Shown: positions 9,308 through 18,836, counted from the stretch's first letter. The stretch: DNA of 64,000 nt from Gemmatimonadota bacterium (GCA_025358055.1 JANYKV010000063.1:75569-139568), one strand, 5' to 3'. Notes: a model not told the origin generated them from the sequence alone. Numbers and translations: made by a program.

Positions 9308-10990
9308 ATGCGTGCTAATTCCTATGATGCCCTCGTGATCGGCTCCGGGATTACAGGTGGCTGGGCGGCCAAGGAACTGACGGAGAAAGGCCTCCGCACG
9401 CTGGTTCTCGAAGCGGGCCGCAACATCATCCCCGAGAGGGATTATGTGGAACACGTGCAGCCCTGGCAGCTCAAGTACCATGGCTGGGGCGATCGCAAGA
9501 AGCTCGAATGGGAACAGGCCGTCCAAAGCACCTGTTACGCCTGCGACGAGCTGGGGAGCCGATTCTTTGTCAACGATCTGGACAATCCGTATTCGACCGA
9601 CCCCGACAAACCCTTCTCCTGGATTCGGGGCCGCCAGGTCGGAGGGCGGTCGATCATGTGGGGCCGGCAGTGTTACCGGTGGAGCGACCTCGACTTCGAG
9701 GCGAATGTCAAGGAAGGCATCGCGGTAGATTGGCCCATTCGCTACAAGGACATCGCTCCCTGGTACGATTACGTCGAATCTTTCGTGGGGATCACGGGTC
9801 AGGCGGAAGGCTGGGATCAACTACCGGACGGAAAGTTCCTGCCACCGATGGAAATGCGCTGTGTGGAAACGCACGTCCGCCAGGAGCTTCCGAAACATTT
9901 CGATGGCCGGCGCCGGATGACAATTGGCCGTGCGGCGGTCCTGACCCAACCCCATCACGGAAGGGGAGCGTGTCATTATTGCGGTCCCTGCGAACGTGGC
10001 TGCATCACTCGGTCTTATTTCAGCAGCCCCAACGCGACCCTGCCCGCCGCCCACGCCACGGGACGCTTGACGCTCCGACCGAACAGCGTCGTCAAGAGTC
10101 TCATCTACGATTCCAAGACCGGCAGGGTATCCGGTGTGGAAGTCATCGATGCCGTCACCAAAAAGGCGCTCGAGTTTCACGGAAAAATCATCTTCCTGTG
10201 CGCCTCAAGCATAGAGTCGGCCCGCATTCTGCTCAACTCGAACTCTCCTCGGTGGCCCAACGGACTCGCCAATTCGTCAGGAGAAGTCGGGCACAACCTC
10301 ATGGATCACACGATGGGGGGAAACGCGTCCGGTGAGTACGACGGCTGGACCGACAAGACCTCGTACGGGAATCGCCCCAACGGTATTTATGTGGCCCGGT
10401 TTCGGAATGTGAAGACCACGCATCCGGACTTTGTGCGCGGGTTCGGCATGCAGGGCGGCGCCGGTCGGGGTCACGTCGATCCGGCCGAAATCAGTGGGTA
10501 CGGAGCGGCGTATAAGCGTGCGTTGCACCAGCTCGGGCCGTGGAATATGTGGTTGGGTGGTTGGGGGGAGTGTTTGCCTCGGCATGGGAATTATGTCGAA
10601 ATAGATGCCACCAAACTCGACGCGTGGGGCGTCCCGGCCTTGAAGATTCACTGTGCATGGAGCGACAACGAAATCAAGATGGTGCAGGATGCCGGTCACG
10701 CCGCAGCAGAGATTCTCGAGGCCACCGGCGCCAAGAACATTCGAATCAGTACGACCCCGACACCGCCCGGGCTCTGTATCCACGAAATGGGAACGGCCCG
10801 AATGGGACGAGACCCCAAAACATCGGTGCTCAACGGTTGGGGCCAGGCCCATGACGTGCCGAATCTCTTTGTCACCGACGGTGCGTGTATGACCTCATCC
10901 GCGTGCCAGAATCCCTCGATCACCTACATGGCACTCACCGCGCGCGCCTGTGACTACGCCGTCGCTCAGCTGAAACGGGGCGAGCTGTAA
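9308..10990 (+). CDS. GMC-family FAD oxidoreductase, catalytic subunit (second copy)
   Basis: A 560-residue GMC dehydrogenase. The FAD motif VIGSGITGGWAA begins at residue 11; the C-terminal catalytic region is CIHEMGTARMG, with SACQNPSITYMAL supplying the second active-site residue. A four-cysteine cluster CHYCGPCERGC near residue 221 is stronger than in the first GMC gene and suggests an Fe-S cluster that relays electrons from FAD. There is no signal peptide, so export must depend on the Tat-bearing subunit encoded 2 bases upstream. The substrate is probably a sugar or glycoside (family knowledge plus context). Ends 76 bases before the convergent M20 gene. Confidence 0.88.
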   Translation: MRANSYDALVIGSGITGGWAAKELTEKGLRTLVLEAGRNIIPERDYVEHVQPWQLKYHGWGDRKKLEWEQAVQSTCYACDELGSRFFVNDLDNPYSTDPDKPFSWIRGRQVGGRSIMWGRQCYRWSDLDFEANVKEGIAVDWPIRYKDIAPWYDYVESFVGITGQAEGWDQLPDGKFLPPMEMRCVETHVRQELPKHFDGRRRMTIGRAAVLTQPHHGRGACHYCGPCERGCITRSYFSSPNATLPAAHATGRLTLRPNSVVKSLIYDSKTGRVSGVEVIDAVTKKALEFHGKIIFLCASSIESARILLNSNSPRWPNGLANSSGEVGHNLMDHTMGGNASGEYDGWTDKTSYGNRPNGIYVARFRNVKTTHPDFVRGFGMQGGAGRGHVDPAEISGYGAAYKRALHQLGPWNMWLGGWGECLPRHGNYVEIDATKLDAWGVPALKIHCAWSDNEIKMVQDAGHAAAEILEATGAKNIRISTTPTPPGLCIHEMGTARMGRDPKTSVLNGWGQAHDVPNLFVTDGACMTSSACQNPSITYMALTARACDYAVAQLKRGEL

Positions 10991-11066
10991 GCAACCGCTG
11001 AGGAAGGTCTTCTCACGGCGCGGGTCACCCCTCCAAGTACGGGCCCCCGGTAGAGAGCACGGCTAC

Positions 11067-12401
11067 TTACTTCCCGCCAGCCAAGTAATCCACTGCGAGA
11101 CTCGCCATCGTCCGGACCCCTACGATCAGCGCGCCCTCGTCCACGAAAAAGTAAGGCGAGTGATTCGGTGCCGCGGTCGAGGCATCCTTGTCCTTCGGCG
11201 TGCCGCCGAGGAGATAAAACAGACCAGGGATCTTCTCCTGGAAGAAGCTGAAGTCTTCCGAGCCGGTGACCGGGCGGCCGAGGATCACGGAATTCTCGCC
11301 GACCGTCCGTTTCAGGGTCGGAAGCATGCGAGCCGTCAGAGTCGGGTCGTTATACGTGACCGGGGTTCCCTCACCAATCGTGACCTCGGCGGTGGCGCCG
11401 GCGCTTTGCGCGATTAGCTCGGCGGTTCGTCGGATGCGCATATGGATGTCTTTGCGCATGTCGGGATCGAACGTACGGATCGTGCCGACCATCTCGACAC
11501 TATCCGGAATGATATTCCCTCGGATGCCGCCGTGAATGCTGGCGACGGTGACGATTGCCTGCGCCTGGGTGATGTCCACCTGCCGGCTGACGATTGATTG
11601 CAGTGCGGTGACGATTTCGGCCGAAACGACCACGGGGTCAATACCACGCCAGGGTTGCGCACCGTGGGTCTGACGGCCTCGCACCACGATACGAAGACCA
11701 TCGGAGGCGGCTAGGGCCCCCTCAGGCCGGTACACGATCGTGCCAGCCGGAAACGGAAAGACATGGAGGCCGAAGATGGCATCCGGCTTCGGATTGTCCA
11801 ACACACCTTCTTTGATCATCAGCCCGGCCCCACCCTCCTCACCGGATGGCGCCCCTTCTTCCGCCGGCTGGAAAATGAACTTTACCGTTCCGGCAATGTC
11901 CTGCTTCATCCCCGCGAGCACCTCCGCCACGCCCATCATGATTGCGACGTGATTGTCGTGCCCACAAGCGTGCATTACCCCAACCTGCTGGCCATTGTAG
12001 GTTGCGGTTTCCTTCGAAGCGAAGGGGAGGTCGACCATTTCCTTCACCGGAAGCGCGTCCATGTCGGCGCGGAGCGCCACCACCGGGCCTGGTTTGCCAC
12101 CCCGGAGCAACCCGATGACGCCGGTGTGCGCCACCTCGGTCTTCACTTCGAGACCCAGCGCGCGGAGATGATCCGCCACGAGCTTGGAGGTCCGAAATTC
12201 GCGGTTGGAGAGTTCCGGGTGCTGATGGATATCGCGCCGCCAAGCAATCACCTTGCTTTCGACCGCGGCGGCTCGGCGATCGATTTCCATCGCCAGGCGG
12301 CCTAAGGGCTTAGCCTGTCCCGATACGAGATGAGTGGTGCAGAGCAGCAAAACGCCAAGGACCATCGGCGAAGGACGCGGGGTGGCAAAGATACCACGCA
12401 T
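11067..12401 (-). CDS. secreted M20-family amidohydrolase / metallocarboxypeptidase
   Basis: A 444-residue zinc hydrolase of the M20D type (IAA-amino acid hydrolase, hippurate hydrolase and N-acyl-amino-acid amidohydrolase group). The N-terminal signal peptide runs to about residue 28. Metal and catalytic motifs are in order: RADMDALPV, HACGHDNHVA (near residue 142), QPAEEG (near 180), GLHVFPFPAG and TGSEDFSFF. A dimerisation domain with HGAQPWRGIDPV lies in the middle. It should cleave N-acyl amino acids or small peptides in the periplasm. It is intact, unlike the related broken gene at 34603-35753. Confidence 0.88.
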   Translation of the reverse strand: MRGIFATPRPSPMVLGVLLLCTTHLVSGQAKPLGRLAMEIDRRAAAVESKVIAWRRDIHQHPELSNREFRTSKLVADHLRALGLEVKTEVAHTGVIGLLRGGKPGPVVALRADMDALPVKEMVDLPFASKETATYNGQQVGVMHACGHDNHVAIMMGVAEVLAGMKQDIAGTVKFIFQPAEEGAPSGEEGGAGLMIKEGVLDNPKPDAIFGLHVFPFPAGTIVYRPEGALAASDGLRIVVRGRQTHGAQPWRGIDPVVVSAEIVTALQSIVSRQVDITQAQAIVTVASIHGGIRGNIIPDSVEMVGTIRTFDPDMRKDIHMRIRRTAELIAQSAGATAEVTIGEGTPVTYNDPTLTARMLPTLKRTVGENSVILGRPVTGSEDFSFFQEKIPGLFYLLGGTPKDKDASTAAPNHSPYFFVDEGALIVGVRTMASLAVDYLAGGK

Positions 12402-12500
12402 ACGTAATCTCCCAGAGATATTTGAGGACGTACTTGCAAGGGCTCGAAGTTACGGCAAGACGGAAAGAGCCTAGCAGGGCCGCTGAGAAACCGCAGTGCT

Positions 12501-12535
12501 GTCATTCCGAGAGAGCGTAGCGACCGAGGAATCTC
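12501..12535 (+). repeat. dispersed intergenic repeat, copy 1
   Basis: GTCATTCCGAGAGAGCGTAG and the following 15 bases are repeated at 18690-18724 with 3 mismatches in 35. The ends ATTCC/GGAAT are inverted. It sits in the 165-base gap upstream of the M20 gene, and I see no other element in that gap. Similar short elements are scattered in many bacterial genomes. Confidence 0.7.
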
Positions 12536-12566
12536 AAGCTTGACAACGGAGCCGGTTCTCAGCAAC

Positions 12567-12845
12567 CTAGCTCGCTCGCCGAAGAAACCGCTCCGCAAGC
12601 TGGATCATCCTGTCATCGTCCTTCTCTAGAGCCTCGGCCAAAATCTGCCGGACCTCTCGGATGAGGCGGACGTCACCGAAACGATACCCGGTCGCATCTT
12701 CGGCGCTCTGTGAGTCGCCTTCGCCCGCTCCCCGAAGGAGCGCTCGCGCGGCCGCAAAGGGATAGCCCGGATGGTCCAGCGCTGGAAGCTGATACCGCTT
12801 CGGACCTTCTCCGTCCGCGTCCTCTTTCACAAACGCGCGTGACAA
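12567..12845 (-). CDS. small conserved hypothetical protein (92 aa)
   Basis: Function not recognised. The 92-residue soluble protein opens with SRAFVKEDADGEGPKRYQLP, followed by a Pro-containing linker, a short Ala-rich helix, ATGYRFGD and a C-terminal charged helical region ending LAERFLRR. It has no signal peptide or membrane segment. It begins 3 bases after the stop of the DUF1499 gene on the same strand, so the two are surely co-transcribed. The opening resembles small proteins often found beside GreA/GreB-type factors, but the match is too weak to name it. Confidence 0.65.
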   Translation of the reverse strand: MSRAFVKEDADGEGPKRYQLPALDHPGYPFAAARALLRGAGEGDSQSAEDATGYRFGDVRLIREVRQILAEALEKDDDRMIQLAERFLRRAS

Positions 12846-12848
12846 GGT

Positions 12849-13637
12849 TCAACTGTCTCCCGCAGCGTCGCGCACCCGTCCGAGATAGGCCCGAATGCGC
12901 TTTGCGTTCGTTCCCACGTCACCCCCGCCGAGCCGCGAGACGGAACGGACATCCAGCCGTGTGGCTGAGCTACCCGCCGGCCGGAGCCGGATCACGACAT
13001 CGTCCTTGAACCCGAACCATCGGGTTGTGGCGGTCGCTTCGATCCGTCCCGCCGCGGAGTCCGCCGCGACCATGTCCCAACCCATGGCCTTCGCGGCAGT
13101 CAACGCTGGCCCCCAGGCGCGCTCGGGCGGGGAATGGAGCTCCATGCCGGTGAGGTCGGGGTAGCCCTTGTGCTGCGCTTCGGCCACCTTAGCGCCACCA
13201 TACTCCGAGCCGTTGGGTGCAGTCGCCCGGAGCGGCAGGATCGCTACGAACTTGGGCGGATCGTCCGTGTCCGTGGTCACGTCGTGAATCGGAGGCGTGC
13301 TCGTCGCGATTAGGAACCACCGCAGGAACACACCGACGCCGATCAGACCGAGCCCCAGCGTGATGATCGAAGGCCCGAAGCCCAATTGCTGCGGTTGGAT
13401 GAAGCCGGGTTTGTCCGGAGGTGGTGATGGGTAGTGTCGAGGCCGGCTGGTCACGGCAGCGATGAGTGCGAAAACTACCCCGATCAGGCAGAGAACCGCC
13501 GCCACGAGAAAGAGGAGCAACCCCGCGGTCATGCCCCATAAACCAAGACGAAGCCCGAGGCCGGAAAAAGGAAGCAGGGGGAGACCGGCAATCGTGAAGA
13601 TTTTGGCAACGCGGAGTGTTTTCGGCGCGGGAATCAT
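12849..13637 (-). CDS. DUF1499 domain membrane protein
   Basis: A 262-residue protein with about three hydrophobic segments in the first 110 residues (around 12-30, 33-61 and 88-110) and a soluble C-terminal DUF1499 domain. The domain is recognised by RIEATATTRWFGFKDDVVIRL followed by the Arg/Asp-rich VRSVSRLGGGDVGTNA, which is characteristic of that family. The function of DUF1499 is unknown; the domain probably lies on one face of the inner membrane. The gene is followed after 3 bases by the 92-residue gene and preceded by the 132-residue gene 14 bases away, forming a three-gene unit. Confidence 0.8.
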   Translation of the reverse strand: MIPAPKTLRVAKIFTIAGLPLLPFSGLGLRLGLWGMTAGLLLFLVAAVLCLIGVVFALIAAVTSRPRHYPSPPPDKPGFIQPQQLGFGPSIITLGLGLIGVGVFLRWFLIATSTPPIHDVTTDTDDPPKFVAILPLRATAPNGSEYGGAKVAEAQHKGYPDLTGMELHSPPERAWGPALTAAKAMGWDMVAADSAAGRIEATATTRWFGFKDDVVIRLRPAGSSATRLDVRSVSRLGGGDVGTNAKRIRAYLGRVRDAAGDS

Positions 13638-13651
13638 CTAGGCTCCTTCAT

Positions 13652-14050
13652 TTACTTCACCTCGGTGAGCGCCGCGAGCGCGCTCCGATTCACCAGCACG
13701 CGGATATTGTTGCTAGCCGGATCGATCGGCAACATGAAAAAGAAACTTCCGCGCGGCGGAAAGCGATTGCTGAGCCCCGAAATGCGTTCGCCGTCTTTGA
13801 ATCGGGCTTCGACCCGTTTGGCGCCTTTGAGTCGCGGATCTTCCGGGTCGGGCTCAGTGCGATCGTTTCGCTTTGGATCTCCCTGAAAGGTCTTCACGAA
13901 GAAGAGCGCTTTCATGTCCGCCAATTTGACTTTGGTGGCGGGCTGGCCCTGCGTGACGAGGTGGCAAGTGGGATGTTCCGGGTCGACGTCCATACTGGTT
14001 CCCTTGACCACCCGGCCATCAAGAAAATGCACCACAACGTTGTTGGCCAT
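13652..14050 (-). CDS. conserved hypothetical small protein (132 aa)
   Basis: A soluble 132-residue protein with a beta-rich N-terminus (NNVVVHFLDGRVVKGTSMD) resembling the small beta-barrel found in PilZ-like or Sm-like domains, then a charged linker and a second beta-rich half (VEARFKDGERISGLS, later GSFFFMLPIDP). The two halves look like a tandem of the same domain. I chose ATG 14050 because GGAGGGG stands 5 bases upstream; the ORF-track extension to 14134 overlaps gamma-glutamyltransferase and has no conserved look. Function is not known; a nucleotide-second-messenger or regulatory role is only a guess. Confidence 0.65.
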   Translation of the reverse strand: MANNVVVHFLDGRVVKGTSMDVDPEHPTCHLVTQGQPATKVKLADMKALFFVKTFQGDPKRNDRTEPDPEDPRLKGAKRVEARFKDGERISGLSNRFPPRGSFFFMLPIDPASNNIRVLVNRSALAALTEVK

Positions 14051-14123
14051 GTCACCCCTCCGGATGCCGAGTAGTAGGAGTCCTGCGAGGCGCGTTTGTT
14101 TTCCGGGTGATCGTAGGCCGAGG

Positions 14124-15800
14124 CTAATGCCCAACCGCCATGCCGTCCTTGCGGGGATCGGAACCCGCGGCCCATCCGCGCTTGAGCTTCATGATCGCCT
14201 GTGCTCCGCCCGCGGAGCTCGCGGGTAACTCGATCACTTCGTGACCCATCATTCCCAGGGCCTGCCGCACGGCGTCCGTGAACGGCGCTTCCAAGGCGAC
14301 GCGATTGCCGCTCAGGTGCCGGAACCGCGGCGCATCCACAGCTGCTTGTAGATCCATGCCAAAGACGAGGAGGTTGAGGAGCACCTGCACATGTCCTTGG
14401 GGTTGCATCGCCCCACCCATGACGCCGTAGCTCAGCCAGGGTTCTTCTTGGGTCCCGTCCATGCGAGTAACAAAGGCCGGAATGATGGTGTGGAAAGGGC
14501 GCTTGTTGGGGCCAAAGGTGTTCGGAACACCTTCATCCATGGTGAATCCGGCGCCGCGGTTCTGGAGGGCGAACCCGGTCCCCGGCACCACAACTCCCGA
14601 CCCAAAGGCGCCCGCGAGGCTGTTGATGAAGGATACCATGTTCCCGTATTGGTCTGTCGCCGTGAGATAGATCGTCTCACTGGCGGTCAAGGCCGGACCG
14701 GGCTCTGGCCGCGCCACCGCTTTCGCTTCATTGAGTTTGGCGCGACGGGCGCTGATAAAGCCGTCGGACAAGAGGTGCGCGGCCGGCGTTTTCATGTACG
14801 CGGGGTCGCCGACGAACCGCTCAAGGTCCGCGAAGGCCAATTTCTTCGCCTCGATGAGGTGATGGAGGTACACCGGTGTATTGTGGCCCATCGCCTTCAA
14901 GTCGTAGGACTCCAAGATCCGGAGCATTTCTAGGGCCGCGATTCCCTGCCCGCTCGGCGGAATTTCATAGAGGCGGTAGCCTTTGAAGGGTACTGAAATC
15001 GGCGTCACCCAGTCGGAGTGATGTTTGGCGAAATCCTCCACGGAGAGGAATCCGCCCATGGATTGGAGGTGACTCACGATCCGCTGTCCAATCGCGCCAC
15101 CGTAGAGGGCCTTGATTCCGTCCTTCGCGATCGCGCGAAATGTCCCCGCTAGCTCGGGGTTCCGAAACCACTCCCCCGCGCTTGGCGCCCGTTGGCCGTC
15201 CACCAAATAGAGGGAGCGGGCACCGGGATCGCTTTCGAGCACTTTGATCGCGTCGTTCCAGTCGCCCGCGATGACCGGGGTGACCGGAAATCCTTCTTCG
15301 GCAATACGAATGGCGGGCTCGAGGGCCTCAGCCAGAGTGATCGTCCCGTATTTCTGAAGCAAGTCCGCCCATCCGGCCAAAGCGCCAGGGACCGTAATGC
15401 TCTCCGCGCCGAGCACGGGCATGGTCGTGCGACCACGTTTAACGAGTGTCTCGCGCGTCGCCTGGGTGCCCGAGTGGCCGCTTCCGTTGAGACCGAGGAG
15501 ACGATGCTCTTTCGCGGACCACACCAACGCGAACATATCGCCGCCGATCCCGGTCATCATCGGCTCGGTGACGTTCAAGACCGCGGCGGCGGTCACCGCG
15601 GCGTCGATCGCATTCCCGCCGCGTTGCAACACCGCGAGCCCCGCACCGCTCGCCAACGGCTGACTCGTCGCAATGACACCACGCGGCGCGTACACCGTGG
15701 AGCGCCCCGCCATCGTGAGCGGTCGGGCCGACTGCCCAGCGACTGGTACGGCGCCAATCCCAGCAAGAAAGCTCATTGCCAAAAACGTCCGGGTATCCAT
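14124..15800 (-). CDS. ggt: gamma-glutamyltransferase / glutathione hydrolase
   Basis: A 558-residue secreted Ntn-hydrolase that splits the gamma-glutamyl bond of glutathione and related peptides and can transfer it to an amino acid. A signal peptide covers about residues 1-22 (LAMSFLAGIGAVPVAGQ). The proenzyme self-cleaves before a Thr, here the T of SETIYLTATD near residue 376; downstream are SFINSLAGAFGSGVVVPG and LQNRGAGF, the oxyanion and substrate loops of the YwrD-like branch. The N-terminal half has AAAVLNVTEPMMTGIGGD. It is monocistronic or paired with the GNAT gene 16 bases upstream. Confidence 0.92.
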   Translation of the reverse strand: MDTRTFLAMSFLAGIGAVPVAGQSARPLTMAGRSTVYAPRGVIATSQPLASGAGLAVLQRGGNAIDAAVTAAAVLNVTEPMMTGIGGDMFALVWSAKEHRLLGLNGSGHSGTQATRETLVKRGRTTMPVLGAESITVPGALAGWADLLQKYGTITLAEALEPAIRIAEEGFPVTPVIAGDWNDAIKVLESDPGARSLYLVDGQRAPSAGEWFRNPELAGTFRAIAKDGIKALYGGAIGQRIVSHLQSMGGFLSVEDFAKHHSDWVTPISVPFKGYRLYEIPPSGQGIAALEMLRILESYDLKAMGHNTPVYLHHLIEAKKLAFADLERFVGDPAYMKTPAAHLLSDGFISARRAKLNEAKAVARPEPGPALTASETIYLTATDQYGNMVSFINSLAGAFGSGVVVPGTGFALQNRGAGFTMDEGVPNTFGPNKRPFHTIIPAFVTRMDGTQEEPWLSYGVMGGAMQPQGHVQVLLNLLVFGMDLQAAVDAPRFRHLSGNRVALEAPFTDAVRQALGMMGHEVIELPASSAGGAQAIMKLKRGWAAGSDPRKDGMAVGH

Positions 15801-15816
15801 GATCGTGCCTCCAAAT

Positions 15817-16377
15817 TCATGCGTTCGCTCTCACCAAAGGACGGTTGGCGCCGGGCCAAGCACCGGGGGCTGGAGTGTCATCGCGATCTTCCGCCTCTTC
15901 GCGGATGATCCGAAAGCCGCGAGCCTCATATGCGGCGAGGGCGCTGGGGTGATCCAGGCTGCAGGTGTTGAGCGTCACCCGAGCTGCGCCTAGCTCCCAC
16001 CCGCGCTCGACCGCTTTGGTAAGCAGGTATCCACCCAGTCCCCTGCCGATGAACGCCGGCAGGAGGCCAAAAAACAAGATCTCGACGGTACCCATCTCGC
16101 GGCGTTCCAGCTCGAAATAGCCTGCGGGAGTCCCGCGCACCGATAGCACCCATGTCTCTATCTCCGGGCGCTCCAGATATTCCATCCACCGCTCGAAGGA
16201 CCACGAGAGGCGATCAGTCCAATGCCATTCATCGCCCACGGCGGCATAGAGAAACCGATTGAGCTCCGGCAACGGAATCTCCGCCCGGCGAACCTCAGTG
16301 CGGTCCGGAACCGCTCCGGCGCACGGACGAAGCTCATCTGGACTCGACATCTCGAGATACCAGCGCATGACTTTCAT
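15817..16377 (-). CDS. GNAT-family N-acetyltransferase
   Basis: A 187-residue GCN5-related acetyltransferase. The acetyl-CoA pyrophosphate-binding region is visible as FGLLPAFIGRGLGGYLL (R/Q-x-x-G-x-G/A type), followed by VTLNTCSLDHPSALAAYEARGF, the usual end of the fold. The ATG at 16377 (MKVMRWYLEM) gives the normal GNAT N-terminus; the ORF track adds 19 residues upstream. The opening RWYLEMSSPDEL and the EWHWTDRLSW segment resemble acetyltransferases acting on small molecules. The substrate cannot be assigned. It lies upstream of ggt in the same direction. Confidence 0.85.
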   Translation of the reverse strand: MKVMRWYLEMSSPDELRPCAGAVPDRTEVRRAEIPLPELNRFLYAAVGDEWHWTDRLSWSFERWMEYLERPEIETWVLSVRGTPAGYFELERREMGTVEILFFGLLPAFIGRGLGGYLLTKAVERGWELGAARVTLNTCSLDHPSALAAYEARGFRIIREEAEDRDDTPAPGAWPGANRPLVRANA

Positions 16378-16462
16378 GGGTTCGAAGAGCCTCGGCGTTC
16401 CGGCAATCGTAGGGGAACCAAGGGACGGACGCAAGAAGCACCCCGACCGCTACGGTGACTAC

Positions 16463-18523
16463 CTATTCCGCTCCCACTTGGGTCAGGATGAAGGCATAGT
16501 CCAGAGCAAGCTCCCGCAAGCGATCGTATCGGCCGGAGGAACCGCCATGCCCCGCGCCCATGTTGGTGAGCAAGAGGAGGGGGTTAGCGTCGGTCTTCAA
16601 AGTACGCAACTTGGCCACGTACTTCGCGGGTTCCCAGTACATCACCTGGCTGTCATTGAGTGACGTTCGAACGAGCATCGCAGGGTAGCGTCCCCGCTGA
16701 AGATTGGAATATGGGCAGTACTGTCTCATATACGCATAGTCATCCAGATCCGCCGGGTTGCCCCACTCCTCGTACTCGCCAACCGTGAGTGGCAGCGAGG
16801 GGTCCGACATCGAGTTGATCACATCCACGAAAGGCACCACCGACAGGACGGCCTTGACCCGCTCGGGCCGGAGGTTGACCACCGCCCCCATGAGGAGACC
16901 GCCTGCGCTGCCGCCCTCGATGACGATACGGTCCGCCCGAGTGTAGGCGGCGGCCACGAGGTGATCGATCGACGCAATGAAGTCTGTGAAGGTATTCATC
17001 TTCTGCCGCATTCGTCCGGCATCATGCCACGGCTTACCCAAGTCGCCACCGCCCCGTACGTGCGCAATCGCATAGACCACTCCGCGATCAAGCAGACTCA
17101 ATCGGTTCGACGAAAACGTCGTGGGAAAGGGAATCCCGTAGGCGCCATAACCCTCGAGGAGAACCGGACTGCGGCCGTCTCGAATCAATCCACGCCGATA
17201 GACCAAAGAGATCGGGACGCTGGTCCCATCGGGCGCCTGGGCATGAATTCGCTCCGACCGGTACTGGGAGGCGTCATACCCGCCAACGACCTCGGTCTGT
17301 TTTCGGAGGGTCCGAGTCCGGGTGGACAGGTCATAGTCAAACACTGAGGCCGGTGTGACGAGCGATTCGTAGTGATAACGAACGAACGACGTGTCCCAGT
17401 TCCGATTCTGCCCCGGGGAGACCTCGAACACTGGCTCAGGAAACTCTACTGAGTGGGTTTCCCCCGTGGACCAATCTGTTACCCGGATTGCCGGCACACC
17501 GTCCTCACGTTCGTAACGGACCAGGTACCGCTCGAACACGTCGAATCCCTCGAGCATGATCGCCGCGCGATGGGGAACCACTTCCGACCAGTGCAGCCGG
17601 CCAGACGATGCAATAGGCACCGTAACGAGGCGGAAGTTGCGTCCGCTGTCGTTGGTCCGGATCAGAAACTGAGCGCCGCGGTGATCAAGATCGTATTCCT
17701 GCTCATGGATCCGCGGCGCCACAAGGGTCCAGTGCTCCTCGGGACGATCCGCGGGCAGAAACCGGATTTCCGATGTCGTGTGGCTGCCGACGCTCAGCAC
17801 CAAAAAGCGTTTGCTACGAGTTTCCCCCACGTGCACGTGGAACAGTTCGTCGGCCTCTTCATACACCAGGTCATCGGGACCCGCTGCGCCCAATTTGTGT
17901 CGGTAGAGTCGATATTGGCGTTTGGCCTCGTCCTCGGTGGTATAGAAAAGGGTGCGGTCGTCCGAGGACCACGCGGCCGACCCTACCCCTGGCACTCGCT
18001 CCGGAAGGAGTTCTCCGGTGCGAAGATCCTTGACCCACAACGTGTAAACCCGGAAGCCGGTGGAATCGGTGCTGTAGGCGAGCAGATTGCCGTCGTGGCT
18101 CACCTGGAGCAGCCCAAGAGCCATGAAGCTCAGGCCCTGGGCCATAGCGTTGAGATCGAGCATGATCTCCTCAGGCCCTTCCTCAGAACCGCGCTTTCGA
18201 CAGTATAACGGATACTGCTGTCCCTCCACGGTGCGGGTGTAGTACGCGAAGTCTCCGAGCCCGTAGGGCACGGAGAGGTCGGTCTGCTTGATTCGGCCCA
18301 ACATTTCGGCGTATAGTACGTTTGCCAGCGGCTGAACCCGCTCGAGGACCGCCCCGGCATAGGTATTCTCCGCCTCCAGATATGCGGCGACGCCCGGATC
18401 CGACTTCTCCCGAAGCCAGAAATAGTCGTCTTCCCACCGATCCCCATGCATTGCACGTTGGGTAGGGCGGCGGTCCGCGACCGGCGGGATTGGACCGTTC
18501 GGCTGTTTGAAAGAGCCACCCAT
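16463..18523 (-). CDS. ptrB: S9 family peptidase, oligopeptidase B-like
   Basis: A 686-residue serine oligopeptidase with an N-terminal seven-bladed propeller and a C-terminal alpha/beta hydrolase domain. The triad is visible: Ser in EGGSAGGLLMGA (near residue 537), Asp in TSLNDSQVMYWEP (near 623) and His in GAGHGGSSGR (near 657). The opening RWEDDYFWLREK is typical of oligopeptidase B, which cuts small peptides after basic residues. There is no signal peptide, so it is cytoplasmic. The ORF track starts 77 residues upstream inside an intergenic repeat (IPRSLRSLG); ATG 18523 restores the family N-terminus. Confidence 0.9.
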   Translation of the reverse strand: MGGSFKQPNGPIPPVADRRPTQRAMHGDRWEDDYFWLREKSDPGVAAYLEAENTYAGAVLERVQPLANVLYAEMLGRIKQTDLSVPYGLGDFAYYTRTVEGQQYPLYCRKRGSEEGPEEIMLDLNAMAQGLSFMALGLLQVSHDGNLLAYSTDSTGFRVYTLWVKDLRTGELLPERVPGVGSAAWSSDDRTLFYTTEDEAKRQYRLYRHKLGAAGPDDLVYEEADELFHVHVGETRSKRFLVLSVGSHTTSEIRFLPADRPEEHWTLVAPRIHEQEYDLDHRGAQFLIRTNDSGRNFRLVTVPIASSGRLHWSEVVPHRAAIMLEGFDVFERYLVRYEREDGVPAIRVTDWSTGETHSVEFPEPVFEVSPGQNRNWDTSFVRYHYESLVTPASVFDYDLSTRTRTLRKQTEVVGGYDASQYRSERIHAQAPDGTSVPISLVYRRGLIRDGRSPVLLEGYGAYGIPFPTTFSSNRLSLLDRGVVYAIAHVRGGGDLGKPWHDAGRMRQKMNTFTDFIASIDHLVAAAYTRADRIVIEGGSAGGLLMGAVVNLRPERVKAVLSVVPFVDVINSMSDPSLPLTVGEYEEWGNPADLDDYAYMRQYCPYSNLQRGRYPAMLVRTSLNDSQVMYWEPAKYVAKLRTLKTDANPLLLLTNMGAGHGGSSGRYDRLRELALDYAFILTQVGAE

Positions 18524-18689
18524 GGGACCACCTTCAACACCGGAAGGAGAAGGAAACCTGCCATCTGGCTCACGAATTAAGGCGCTGGAGCCGAGGGAGT
18601 GTAATTCATGGGAGCAGGATTGCCAGATCACTGAGCGCCACAGTGATGAGTTGTATATACAACTACTAAAGGACTCTCCGGAAATTATT

Positions 18690-18724
18690 GTTATTCCGAG
18701 AGAGCGCAGCGACCGAGGAATCGC
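18690..18724 (+). repeat. dispersed intergenic repeat, copy 2
   Basis: GTTATTCCGAGAGAGCGCAG and the following 15 bases match copy 1 (12501-12535) in 32 of 35 positions, in the same orientation. It lies in the gap between the divergent oligopeptidase B gene and the 29-residue-repeat gene (18524-18836). The remainder of that 313-base gap contains an AT-rich patch (TTGTATATACAACTACTAAA near 18650-18669) that may hold promoters; nothing coding is seen. Confidence 0.7.
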
Positions 18725-18836
18725 AGGGCCTGCGAATGAATCCACTTCTGACACTTCCTACCGGCAATTTCCGTATTGAAGCAACGTTTCGGATTGAACC
18801 TGCATCCAATGGTGATGCCCCCTACTTGAGGTCTCT

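Noticed and set aside
12302-12598. 98-residue ORF upstream of the M20 gene
   Set aside because: It is created by the dispersed repeat (IPRSLRSLG) and has no other support.
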